From Paramecium sonneborni (taxonomy: Eukaryota; Ciliophora; Oligohymenophorea; Peniculida; Parameciidae), in assembly GCA_905182985.1 (NCBI GenBank), contig CAJJDN010000067.1, positions 272,452-336,451 of the forward strand: a stretch of DNA of 64,000 bases, given 5' to 3'. The position numbers were made by a program, and so were the translations under genes. Each line of letters starts with the position of its first letter. The stretch's first letter is position 1. The notes beneath the pieces were generated by a model, which did not search any database, was not told the DNA's origin, and worked only from the letters and a program-made list of their open reading frames with translations. Shown here piece after piece: positions 45,323 through 55,417 of this stretch.

Positions 45323-47211
45323 ATGTAGTTTGCTTCTCCAATTCGTTTTTAAGAAATAGAAGAAGAAGCCCTAATTACTGGAGCAATAGTTATGGTTTTT
45401 GCAGTAGTTTTTGGTGCAATAGCAATACTATAAACATTTTGTGAACATCATCATGTAGAATTCATGAGAGAAGCATCAGTTCCAATTATTTTTGGATTAA
45501 TATTTGGTTTAATAACTTTTATAGAATATTTTTCAACTGGACTGTATTTTGATTCAAAGATCTTCTCTTTTGCATTATTGCCTATAATTGTTTTTAAGGA
45601 AGGTTACTGTTTAAATAAATAACATTTTATGAAAAACTATTTTTATGTTGTTATTTATGGTTTATTTGGCACAATAGTTCAATTTATTATCTCTTTCAGC
45701 TTGACCTACTCATTAACAAATTCAAGTATCTTTATTAATAATTTAGGTATTTTTTGGGTTCCTCCTAATACTGACTAAGAGGATGAGTCATTTGCCTTTT
45801 AAATGTTCTTTTCAGCATGTGTAACATCAAAAGATAGTGCAGTCACTCTTACTGTTCTTGAATTTGAACACGCCCCCAAATTACATAGTATAATCTTTGG
45901 AGAATAAATTATAAATGATGTTATTGTATTTGCTCTTTCCTCTACAAGTCAAAGATATAATAATGATAATGATAATTTTGTTAGAGGGAATTGGTATAAT
46001 TTCTTGATATTCATTGGATTAACTTTAGCTTAATTGCTTTTTGGATTAATTGTTGGTGTTCTAATTGGTAATTAAAACTACTATTTTATCTAGGTATCAT
46101 ATCAACATGGATTACAAAAAAGGCGAGAAGCATATCTGAGCATTCGTCAATTTTAACAATGTTTACAATCTATTGTGCTTATTTCTCATTCAGTTTTTGT
46201 GAGGCTTTTGGTTTCTGTGGCGTTATGGCTGTATTAATTTGCGGTATTATGATGGCTCATTATTAAACATATAATTTACCTAAACTATCGGCTAATTCAT
46301 CTAAGTAAGAAATTAAAAATTATTTAGAATTACTGTCAAGGCCCTTGCTTATGCTAGTGAAACTTTTATATACTTTTATATTGGTTTCGCTGTCACTGGA
46401 AATGAAATCAATAATACTGAAGTTAAGAATTATAGCGAAGTATATCCTTTTGTACTACTTCAATTCTTTGTTATTTAACCAGTTTCTAAATTATTAGCTA
46501 TGTTATTATCATAAGGATTAGCTTATCTGTAAATCAATAATTCTAATTATTAGCATAAAACCAGATTCTAAAGGTGCTTTAAGAATTAACAAATATGAAT
46601 TTCTTATTTTGTTGTATTCCGGTTTAATAAAAGGAGTTATTGCATATGCTTTGATTTGTGAAGTTCATACTGAGGATGCTATTAGCTCAATTTATTATCC
46701 ATATATTAATTATGCGGCATTATATTTAATTATTGGAACAACATTATTTTTTGGAGGTTCTTTGAAATATGTGACAGAATGGTCATATAAATAAATGGAA
46801 ATAGAACATTTATAAGAATCATCAGAAAATTCAGAATATAAAAGCAATCTGAAATAAACTTTCATCCGCGAAGATAAAAAAGCTTATGAAAATGCTACCT
46901 AAAATAAATCAAAATGGTTTAAGAATTTTGATGAAAACTACATCAAACCATTTTTAATTTACAATTATGTTAATAGAAAACAAGATATTTTAAGTGCAAA
47001 AAAAATAAAAAAAAATAAACATACTATCGAAAAGTAAAATGAAGAAGAAATGCGTATGTATGAGGATAGTGTAAGATAAAAAAGAGAAAAATTAGAAATG
47101 AAAAATCAAAATAAAACCAGCAATCTTACAAATTTTGATGTGGATAGCGAACCAGAAGAAGATCATCCTAAACAGCATGGTCACAACGAGAAAGCTAATA
47201 AACATCATTGA
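45323..47211 (+). CDS. Na+/H+ exchanger family (CPA1) antiporter
   Basis: 604 aa after introns of 26, 23 and 25 nt. About 11-12 membrane helices span residues 20-470. The CPA1 core is recognisable: SVPIIFGLIFGLIT, LLPIIVFKEGYCL, FSACVTSKDSAVTLTVLE and the ion-site helix IIFGEQIINDVIVFAL with the conserved E...ND. GVMAVLICGIMMAHY and KALAYASETFIYFYIGF match TM8-TM9, and GLIKGVIAYAL matches the GxRG region with Lys for Arg. The usual DP of the unwound helix is DS here. The tail is highly charged, His- and Glu-rich. It probably exchanges Na+ or K+ for H+ at plasma membrane or endomembranes. Confidence 0.9.
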
Positions 47212-47308
47212 GTTTAATTTCTTTTTATAAAATTTATTTTTATACACTCATATTTCTCAATTTATAATGAAAATTAAACTAAAGTTTAAGTGTGATAATT
47301 TCATATAT

Positions 47309-48158
47309 ATGTTAATTGTGAAAAATATAAAAATAATCTAAAGAAACTACTGAAAAATGTGGACATAAGGATTAAAACTATTTAATTGAAATATTCTTAA
47401 CTTGCATATCATTAGAGATCTTTTAACAATCTATTAAATTTGAAATATTATTAAGAAAATTAATTTTAAAAAAATAATGAACTTAACTAATTACATAAGT
47501 TGAAAGAACTTAATGAAATCAATGAAGGAAACTCTAAATATTAATTGTAAGTAATAATAATTTCTAAAATAGACTTAAATATCATAAGAGATCTCATAGC
47601 TCTTAAAATAAAACTGAAGGATTCTTAAATCTTAAGGATCAATAGATTTTTCTATATCTACCTTATCATTCTTGTATTTAACATAAGAAATAAACTATAA
47701 AAAAATTATGGAAGAAATATATAAATGTCATAATCTCATTATTTAGATATAAACGAGCAAGAAATGATGTTTATAAGTTTTATATTCCCAGAAAAAAATT
47801 ATATGCTTTACCCACTCCTGATACTTTGCCTAGGAATCCAACAAAAAGAAAATAGGATTAATTATCAAAATTAGGAACTTTTGGAGAATATATTGAAGCA
47901 TAAGATGAATTAGAAGGAAAATATAAAAGGAAAGAAATTCCTAATTTCAAGAAATCTCCTATTTATGTAAAATACTAATCATATCAAATAAGAATCAATC
48001 GAATTTTAACAATAAGAAACAACGACAATATTTCCTAAGATAATTTAAGAATATAAACTTTAAAAGTGAAAAACAATAAAAAGTCTGATCTAACTCTTCC
48101 TTCTCTTATAAAATTAGAAAAAAGATTTTCAAGAGTATTTTCAAATCTTGGTAAATGA
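47309..48158 (+). CDS. Unknown basic protein, tandem paralogue 1
   Basis: About 265 aa using two 26-nt introns, giving an exact codon count. The first intron starts GTGAAA, so the 5' end is less certain. The protein is very basic and disordered, with one ordered-looking core: FLYLPYHSCIQHKK...LWKKYINVIISLFRYKRAR. The same core (PY, then about 18 residues, then W-K-K/R, then a hydrophobic helix) recurs in the next two genes. The C-terminus repeats short Pro/Lys elements (LPTPDTLPRNPTKRK). No signal peptide. Function unknown; part of a three-gene tandem family. Confidence 0.6.
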
Positions 48159-48185
48159 TTACTTTATTATATAATATAATTATTT

Positions 48186-49051
48186 ATGAATCCTAAATAA
48201 TTACCAAAGGTTTATAGAAATGACTTAGAAAATAGTTTTATTCGAAAATTTGAAAGATCTTTCTTAAGTCAAAGTCTAAAATCAAGTCAAACTAGAAGAA
48301 TTCAATTATATTTCTAAAAATAACCAAGATATAAAATAAATGAGAACTTGAAACAATTATCTGAATGGAATGAATAAAAATAATATCATAAAAAGTAGTT
48401 AATTATATAAGATTATATAGACTAAAATATTATTCTAGAGGTAAAAGTTCCGAAAGTTAAAATGAAGGACAAAATAATAAAAAAGTCTCTTAATTTTTTT
48501 TATTATTACCTTATCATTGTCCTTCTTAACAAAGAATGAAATAATGTAGATTAATGTGGAAACGATTGATAATAGGAGTAGAAGTTATACTGTTTTATAG
48601 TAAACTTTATAAGGAATAGTTAATATCGAAGACTGCGTCATGTCCTCATATTCCTCCTAGAAGAAGTAGTCATAAAAGTCTTAATTATCCTACAAGTCCT
48701 CCAAAAAGGAAATTTAGAAGTAGAACTTAAGGAGAAGGAAAGAATCAACTAAATGGTTTCGGAGATTATTTAAAAGCCATGTATGAGAGTGAAAAATAAA
48801 AAAAAGAATTATGTTCAAAATCAGTAATTACAAAAGAATTTCGTTTTAATGATTCAAGAATAAAGAGATTAGTAACATCAAGGATATGTGATCAAACTCT
48901 TGATCTCTCAAGAAATAGATGTGTTAGTATTAAAGATCCTAATTAACTTCCTCCTTTGATTTCAATTGCACCTTACAAAGTAGAAAATATAAGAATGAAG
49001 AGAGTATCTTCAACTATGATAAGAAGAATTAAAACACTAAGATTATAATGA
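48186..49051 (+). CDS. Unknown basic protein, tandem paralogue 2
   Basis: 279 aa after one 26-nt intron, with an exact codon count. The core reads FFLLLPYHCPSQQRM...LMWKRLIIGVEVILFYSKL, clearly related to the upstream gene. It is followed by PHIPPRRSSHKSLNYPTSPP and a basic tail (SRIKRLVTSRICDQ). Only 27 bp separate it from gene 1. Outside the core the sequences are hardly alignable by eye, so divergence is fast. No domain recognised. Confidence 0.65.
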
Positions 49052-49177
49052 AATAATAATCATATTACTGACATTTTTCCTTATGAAATTGTTTAATAAA
49101 AATACCTATTTTGAGTAAATATCTTATTCATTCTCTAATAAATTTATTTATATTTATAGTCATATTCAAATATTAAT

Positions 49178-49993
49178 ATGCAAAAGTACTAAAGGTCTAA
49201 AAACAGCTTTATCATAAAGACTCAAAATCTAAAATAATCTAAAATATCTCCATCTCCAAAATAACAAAGTCATAGACAACGTCTAAAATTACCAGAGATA
49301 GTAGAGTATCAACAAAATCCCTTTTAATTAAAGTCTCTTAAGAAAAGAAAATAACACAATTAAATGTAATAGTGAATTTTTCATCTATTAAGTAGGAAAA
49401 AATGTAGAAGTTCAGAATCCTTACTTGAAGGAACTTTTAATAAAAGATATTAATTTATATTTTATGAAATTCCATATTATGGCACTTAATATCAAAGACA
49501 TTAATTTTATGTAAAAAAATGGAAAAAATTAATTGTTGCTATTTAATCTATCATATATATTTTAAAGATGGCTGTATTGGAATTTAAAATTAGAAATAGT
49601 TGTCCACCTAAAATGATGATTTGTCATTATTCTATTCATAATCATTCTTATCCATAAAGTCCAACTAATCGTAATAGAAACAAAAGTTGTAGTTTGGACT
49701 TAAAAAATAGAAAAATTAGTTTTGGAGAAAAAATTTAAACTCTTATTATTTAAGAAAAAACAAAAGTTGATAATGGTAAAAATAACAGTTATCTATAATA
49801 AATAAAATATTAAAACACAAAATTAAATCGATTATTAAGTTAGAAAGCAATAAGTTTATAATTTTTACATGCAACAACAGAAAATAATAAATAATAGCCA
49901 TCCACATATAAGATTGATCTTTTTGAAAGATAATCAAATAACTTATAAAAATAAACCAAAAAACTTTCTTTGAAATTAAAAAGATTATAATGA
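49178..49993 (+). CDS. Unknown basic protein, tandem paralogue 3
   Basis: 262 aa after one 27-nt intron, with an exact codon count. The core reads FIFYEIPYYGTQYQR...KKWKKLIVAIQSIIYILK, aligned with the cores of genes 1 and 2, and the C-terminal part again has a Ser/Pro/Asn-rich segment (NHSYPQSPTNRNRNKS) and a basic end. It is 126 bp downstream of gene 2 on the same strand. The three share size, charge, position of the core and intron size. Function unknown; a structural or microtubule-binding role would be a guess from charge only. Confidence 0.65.
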
Positions 49994-50041
49994 AAATAAA
50001 TTACTTAATTTTCTAATTGTACATTATCTTATTATATTTTA

Positions 50042-50685
50042 TCAATAACCCAATTTTTCTAATTCTGCATTGATGGTTGTAAGTTCTTTAGCTCCAATTG
50101 CTTTTCTTCTAAGATTTTCTCTAGCAATTTTTCTCTTATAATATGTTGCACCTCTAACAAATTATAAATATCTTATACCTTTGCTTTCTTTTTTCTTCAA
50201 GTCTATTTACAATTGATTATTGATTCCATCCAACAGAAGCACATAAATCTCCTAAAGTGCAAAATGGTCTATGATTCTTAAGTCTGATCAATTTAAGTGC
50301 ATCTGAAACTACTTATCTCTTTCTTGTATCATAAGGAGGAGGAACTCCTTCAAATACTTTTAATCTTTCTAAAGCTGCTGCTCCTCTTTTTGATTTATAT
50401 TGAAGCATTCCTCTTACAACTTTCCAAAAACATCTAGATGGTGTTCTATAATGTTTATATCCTCTTCTTGGATTGAATGCCATTCTTTTATTCAAATATT
50501 CTTCAAAAATTACTCTATTTCTAAATAAAGAACCTATAATCATAAATTATTTTACCAGATTGTTAAATCAATTCTGTTCTTACTACTACTATTCTTTATC
50601 CTCTTTATAATTCTTTTGCAATGTAAGATGCTAATCTACCCAATAAATGACCCTTTCCATCAATCACTATTTCCTTCTCGAACAT
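50042..50685 (-). CDS. RPL13A: Large ribosomal subunit protein uL13 (RPL13A)
   Basis: 198 aa after introns of 22 and 25 nt, with an exact codon count. It contains the uL13 blocks [78 protein letters not shown] and [16 protein letters not shown]. Length equals the eukaryotic protein. The first intron falls after NQSG, so the internal ATG seen there is intronic and not a start. It binds 25S rRNA at the solvent side of the 60S subunit. Confidence 0.97.
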
Positions 50686-50961
50686 TTAATTTAAATAAAT
50701 TTTCAAAATGATATTCTTATCACAAAATACTTACCAATAACAAAATAACTAGATCACATATACTAAATTCTATTTCTTATTATTAATTTTTTAATATTTT
50801 ATCATTTGCATACATTTTTTATATCACTATAAAATTACAATCTGCTATTAAAATAAATTTAATTCTAATAAGAAAGTAATTTAATCAATATTCATTATTA
50901 AATAATTTATTTTTTTCTCTTTATAGAGATTTATTTATTTATATATATTATAAAATTATAA

Positions 50962-51687
50962 ATGAGAGGCCCAAAATATGTCGAATAGGATATAATAAAA
51001 AAAGTATGCTATGCTGAATAGTTCTAATAGCATAAATTCAAATTACTTAATACAAAATCTGATCCTCATCTTTCTAAAAAAGTATAGCATTCTATTAATA
51101 TAGCATATTTTATCAGACAATGATAAATATTAATAAATTAGGGCTAATAAATTTTATACAAAACTTTAAGTAGATTTATAGAAAGAATAACGTCTCTTTA
51201 AAGAGAATGCTAAGATTTTAAATCGTATTGTTGATATTGGAAATTAAAAAACTTATTCTTCAATGCCAAAAAGATCCATTACTCGTTAAAGTTCAGCCAA
51301 TTCAATTAAATCTCTTAATTTGTCATATCGAAAACAAGAAGCAAAAAAAATTGTTGGAGAAAATGAAAAATTAATGTAGCGGTTATAAAGAACTCCATCT
51401 TCTTTTAGAAATAAAGATACTTTACTCAAAGACTATAAGAAGTAACGATTTCAATTTAATCAAGAACTTTGGAACTCAAAAATAGAATTTCTAAATATTC
51501 ATAATAAAATTAATAAAAGATGGGTAAAATCGTTGAGAGATTGACTAAAACAACTACAAATCCAAAATACTCAAAAACTAATTAAAGTAGAACCAGTGCT
51601 CCAAGTTATAAGAATTCAGCTTTATCTAAATTAAGAATTGAACCTGATAATTAAAAATAAAAATTACAATTTCCAAGAATAAAATGA
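50962..51687 (+). CDS. CFAP97/Hemingway (KIAA1430) domain protein
   Basis: 226 aa after introns of 22 and 23 nt, with an exact codon count. The family domain is the segment YRKQEAKKIVGENEKLMQRL followed by QRTPSSF and LLKDYKK, which matches the CFAP97/KIAA1430 pattern of an R..EA..I..EN..L..RL helix, then ...W..DYKKH. Members localise to cilia, flagella and sperm tails (fly hemingway is needed for motile cilia). The rest is basic and disordered. Without the second intron the protein would end earlier and lose the DYKK-to-coil continuity. Confidence 0.78.
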
Positions 51688-52071
51688 TTATTCAATATTA
51701 ATTAAATTTTTTTTAATATAATTATTAAAAATCTAAGATGAAAGTTGCTAAAAATTAGAAATATATTTTAAGTTTATCTTAAAAAGATTTTATTTATTAA
51801 AATATGAAGTTATACAGAGAATATAAAAGTATGCTTTTTTGATATTAGTTATTGATTAATTACTAAAGGATGTGAATTAAATAAAATGTGTGATTTTTTA
51901 TCGAATTTATTCTTTAAAGTGTAGGTTTGATCTCAATATTTAAGCATTTTTAAACTCTATTCAATTATTTAAAAGTTTAGTTTCTAAAATAATTAATTAA
52001 TTAGAAAAAAAAAGAATAAATTTAAGATATTTTACATAATGTTTCTAAAAATCTAATAATATTTTTATATT
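51688..52071. other. Convergent intergenic region
   Basis: 384 bp between the converging CFAP97-type and phosphatase genes, AT-rich with poly-A/T stretches. No gene recognised. Confidence 0.4.
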
Positions 52072-53337
52072 TCACTCTAATTTAAGTTTTTATTTATTCT
52101 GTTATATCTATTTATACAACTCTAAAAATTTGGAAATATATGATTTAGAATTATAAATTAAAAATTTAACGAATAACAATGAAACAAATATTGAGCTAGT
52201 AAAAATTAAAATGTTTTCATTAATTCTTAATAAATAATTCTACCATTATCTCTCCCTAATAGATACATCTAATATACAAGATTGAGATTCATCGTAATAT
52301 TATGATTGTAGTTCTTCAATATAGACAGTCTTTTATAAAACAATACTTGAATCTTCACTAGAATGAGTTTCAAATTCTATTCTTACAGGTGAATTTTAAT
52401 CATTAGTAATTATTTTTAAGATTCCAAAATTAGATTTATAATAATGATCTTAATAGTTATTAAAAGTGGTTGGAAATTAGAATTATAAAACAAGGTCAAC
52501 AAAAGGTATATGATCATAATTGGCAAATGTCATTCCACTTGATGTAAATTCATAGAGATTTTAACCTATTCTATGAGGACAAGGATGTTTCATGATTTCA
52601 GAGTAATGAACATCTCCAGATAAAAAAATGATAGGTTTTTTGTATTTTTTGATTAAAGCATATAATTTTTATTTAGACCATGCAAACCATGTTTCAGGGA
52701 TACTTCTATCATCATGCATAACTTAAACTCCAGATGTCATAATAATCAATTAACTTTCAGTCTAAAATTATTATTCTAACCATTTCCATTAATTATCTCC
52801 TAAGGAATCCCCAGTAAGTTTATCTGAATTATATCTTGTATCAGTCATAACAACAAGGATTTTGTTATGTTGATCAATATAAAATGATTAATAAATACCA
52901 TCTTATTTTCTTAATGGTGAATCTTTGGGTTCTCCAATAAAATCAAGATATAATTGTTTAGCACTTTCTTTTAATGGATTGAATTTATCTCCATCATTTT
53001 TATTGCTATCATGATCATCATAAACTCCTTTAATAATAACATTCTTTTTAAATTGAACATAATATTTATCATCATTAGTGATATCAAATTTTTCTTTAAC
53101 TCTAGTTTCATTAAGTTCTGATCTCCAAATACCAAGAATAGGCATGTAATCAATATAAGCAGCATCTCCTAACCAAAAAAAATATTTAGGATTAAAAGAT
53201 TAAATTCTTTAAAAAACATCTGTATCATGAGTTCTGTAAAATTTAAAGCATGATCCGAAAGCAATAGTCAATTAATTTTCAGCTGCTTCAGTAAGGAATA
53301 ATGAAGTCAACAATAAAATAAATAATTATTTGAGCAT
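52072..53337 (-). CDS. PhoD-like secreted/membrane metallophosphatase
   Basis: Single exon, 421 aa. A signal peptide (LFILLLTSLFLTEA) precedes the metallophosphatase core: TIAFGSC, FFWLGDAAYID, GVYDDHDSNKND, VVMTDTRY, then IIFLSGDVHYSE and a final FTSSGMTF. These are the PhoD metal-binding blocks, with GD, YDDHD and GDVH supplying Fe/Ca or Zn ligands, so phosphomonoester or diester hydrolysis outside the cytosol is expected. The last ~60 residues include a hydrophobic helix (ILIFTSSIFVSLLFV) that could be a C-terminal anchor; an intron near 52290 would change this end, but the unspliced length is an exact codon multiple. The first 94 codons or so are duplicated at 54170-54452. Confidence 0.88.
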
Positions 53338-54168
53338 ATATTTAATATTTTTATTATACTAATGATAAATTGATCTCATTTTAAGGCAGCTAAATATTCG
53401 CTGTGTTCTTAGAATGGTGTTGATTCTAATTTAGTATGTCCCCAAAGATCTGGTGTAAGGAAATTGTATGTTTCCTTAAGAGCATGGAATGTAGCCTTTA
53501 AGAAATTAGATCTAGTTCTTGTACTTCCCTTTGATTAAGTATAACAATCTTAAATTCCTGCCATTTATAAGACTTTCTTTGATGTAATGGCAGCAACGAT
53601 ACCAGTACCTCTAGGTGCTGGTACTAATCTAACTCTGACTGATCCTTCTTTTCCTGTTACTTTACATGGGACTGTATGTGGTTAAGCAATCTTATTTCCC
53701 CAATATCCTTTTCTTACTGGAATCAAATTTAATTTAGCATTAATGACTGCTCCTTTAATTGCTCCTTAAACTTCTTTGGCTGATTTCCATCCCAATCCAA
53801 TATGTTAATGACCATCTCCTACTACAACATATGCCTTAAATCTTGTTCTTTAACCTGCACAAGTTTGTTTTTAAACTGGACCAAGTGCAAGTGGTTCTTC
53901 TTTCAAATTCTTAAGGAAATGATCAACTATTTAATATTCTAAAATATATAAATTATTCAAATTTACCTTTAATAGGAATTGAAAATTAGAAGATTGTTTC
54001 GAGACTCTTAATTTTACCTGCCTTTACTAATCTACCTAATTTAGTTAATGGAGTCCATTCTTATTCTCCTCCAAATCTTCTTGGACCTCTATTTTATCTT
54101 GGAGCTCCTCCTTCTCTTCTTTCTCTTTATCCTCTTCCTCCTCTTCCAAAACCTCTCTTTTCAACTGG
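53055..54168. repeat. Direct repeat copy 1, ending at the N
   Basis: This 1,114-bp block recurs at 54170-55283 with an offset of 1,115. Only two mismatches were noticed (C/T near 53475 versus 54590, and G/A near 54000 versus 55115). It ends in the middle of the RPS2 N-terminal coding region, immediately before the undetermined base. Confidence 0.95.
53376..54168 (-). pseudogene. RPS2 copy 1, 5' end missing at the gap
   Basis: It has the same sequence as the complete RPS2 at 54491-55340 but stops at the N, so the first ~18 codons (acidic/Gln-rich N-terminus) are missing. Everything downstream, including the 28-nt intron and the stop at 53376-53378, is intact. It directly follows the phosphatase start in the normal gene order. 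If the repeat is an assembly overlap, this and copy 2 are the same gene; if real, it is a truncated duplicate. Confidence 0.7.
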
Positions 54169-54169
54169 N
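54169..54169. other. Undetermined base (scaffold join)
   Basis: The only N in the window. It sits exactly at the junction of the two direct-repeat copies, as expected where two overlapping contigs were placed side by side. Confidence 0.9.
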
Positions 54170-54452
54170 GAACATAATATTTATCATCATTAGTGATATC
54201 AAATTTTTCTTTAACTCTAGTTTCATTAAGTTCTGATCTCCAAATACCAAGAATAGGCATGTAATCAATATAAGCAGCATCTCCTAACCAAAAAAAATAT
54301 TTAGGATTAAAAGATTAAATTCTTTAAAAAACATCTGTATCATGAGTTCTGTAAAATTTAAAGCATGATCCGAAAGCAATAGTCAATTAATTTTCAGCTG
54401 CTTCAGTAAGGAATAATGAAGTCAACAATAAAATAAATAATTATTTGAGCAT
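54170..54452 (-). pseudogene. PhoD-like phosphatase, 5' fragment only
   Basis: It encodes the signal peptide and first ~94 residues (through TNDDKYYV) identically to 52072-53337, and is then cut by the N. Reading on across the N gives a meaningless hybrid with RPS2 antisense sequence. Confidence 0.85.
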
Positions 54453-55283
54453 ATATTTAATATTTTTATTATACTAATGATAAATTGATCTCATTTTAAG
54501 GCAGCTAAATATTCGCTGTGTTCTTAGAATGGTGTTGATTCTAATTTAGTATGTCCCCAAAGATCTGGTGTAAGGAAATTGTATGTTTCTTTAAGAGCAT
54601 GGAATGTAGCCTTTAAGAAATTAGATCTAGTTCTTGTACTTCCCTTTGATTAAGTATAACAATCTTAAATTCCTGCCATTTATAAGACTTTCTTTGATGT
54701 AATGGCAGCAACGATACCAGTACCTCTAGGTGCTGGTACTAATCTAACTCTGACTGATCCTTCTTTTCCTGTTACTTTACATGGGACTGTATGTGGTTAA
54801 GCAATCTTATTTCCCCAATATCCTTTTCTTACTGGAATCAAATTTAATTTAGCATTAATGACTGCTCCTTTAATTGCTCCTTAAACTTCTTTGGCTGATT
54901 TCCATCCCAATCCAATATGTTAATGACCATCTCCTACTACAACATATGCCTTAAATCTTGTTCTTTAACCTGCACAAGTTTGTTTTTAAACTGGACCAAG
55001 TGCAAGTGGTTCTTCTTTCAAATTCTTAAGGAAATGATCAACTATTTAATATTCTAAAATATATAAATTATTCAAATTTACCTTTAATAGGAATTGAAAA
55101 TTAGAAGATTGTTTCAAGACTCTTAATTTTACCTGCCTTTACTAATCTACCTAATTTAGTTAATGGAGTCCATTCTTATTCTCCTCCAAATCTTCTTGGA
55201 CCTCTATTTTATCTTGGAGCTCCTCCTTCTCTTCTTTCTCTTTATCCTCTTCCTCCTCTTCCAAAACCTCTCTTTTCAACTGG
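54170..55283. repeat. Direct repeat copy 2, starting at the N
   Basis: Near-identical to 53055-54168. It opens inside the phosphatase coding region (minus strand, codons for about residue 94 and upstream) and continues into a complete RPS2 gene. Confidence 0.95.
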
Positions 55284-55340
55284 CGCTGCTTATTATTATT
55301 CTGCTGGTGCTGGTGCTTATTATTACTCTTATTCAGCCAT
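54491..55340 (-). CDS. RPS2: Small ribosomal subunit protein uS5 (RPS2)
   Basis: 273 aa after a 28-nt intron, with an exact codon count. The N-terminus is Gln/Ala then Arg/Gly-rich ([16 protein letters not shown]), as in eukaryotic S2. The conserved blocks are [80 protein letters not shown] and [19 protein letters not shown]. It lies at the mRNA entry side of the 40S and contributes to decoding accuracy. This is the complete copy of the repeated segment. Confidence 0.97.
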
Positions 55341-55417
55341 TAAAATAAAAATCTTAATTTAAAAATTTGTTTTCAAAGTCTTATATATACATATACTCAC
55401 TATCAAATTTTAAATTT

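Noticed and set aside
50313..50543. RPL13A start at an internal ATG giving MIIGSLF
   Set aside because: That ATG lies inside a 22-nt intron; the true start is at 50683-50685 and gives the conserved uL13 N-terminus.
54045..54260. Minus-strand ORF joining phosphatase and another protein across the N
   Set aside because: It exists only because two repeat copies meet at an undetermined base; the second part is in a wrong frame of RPS2.
53376..55340. Treating the two RPS2 copies as ohnologues from whole-genome duplication
   Set aside because: Ohnologues lie on different chromosomes and diverge more; these are adjacent, almost identical, and the match extends through intergenic DNA up to an N.
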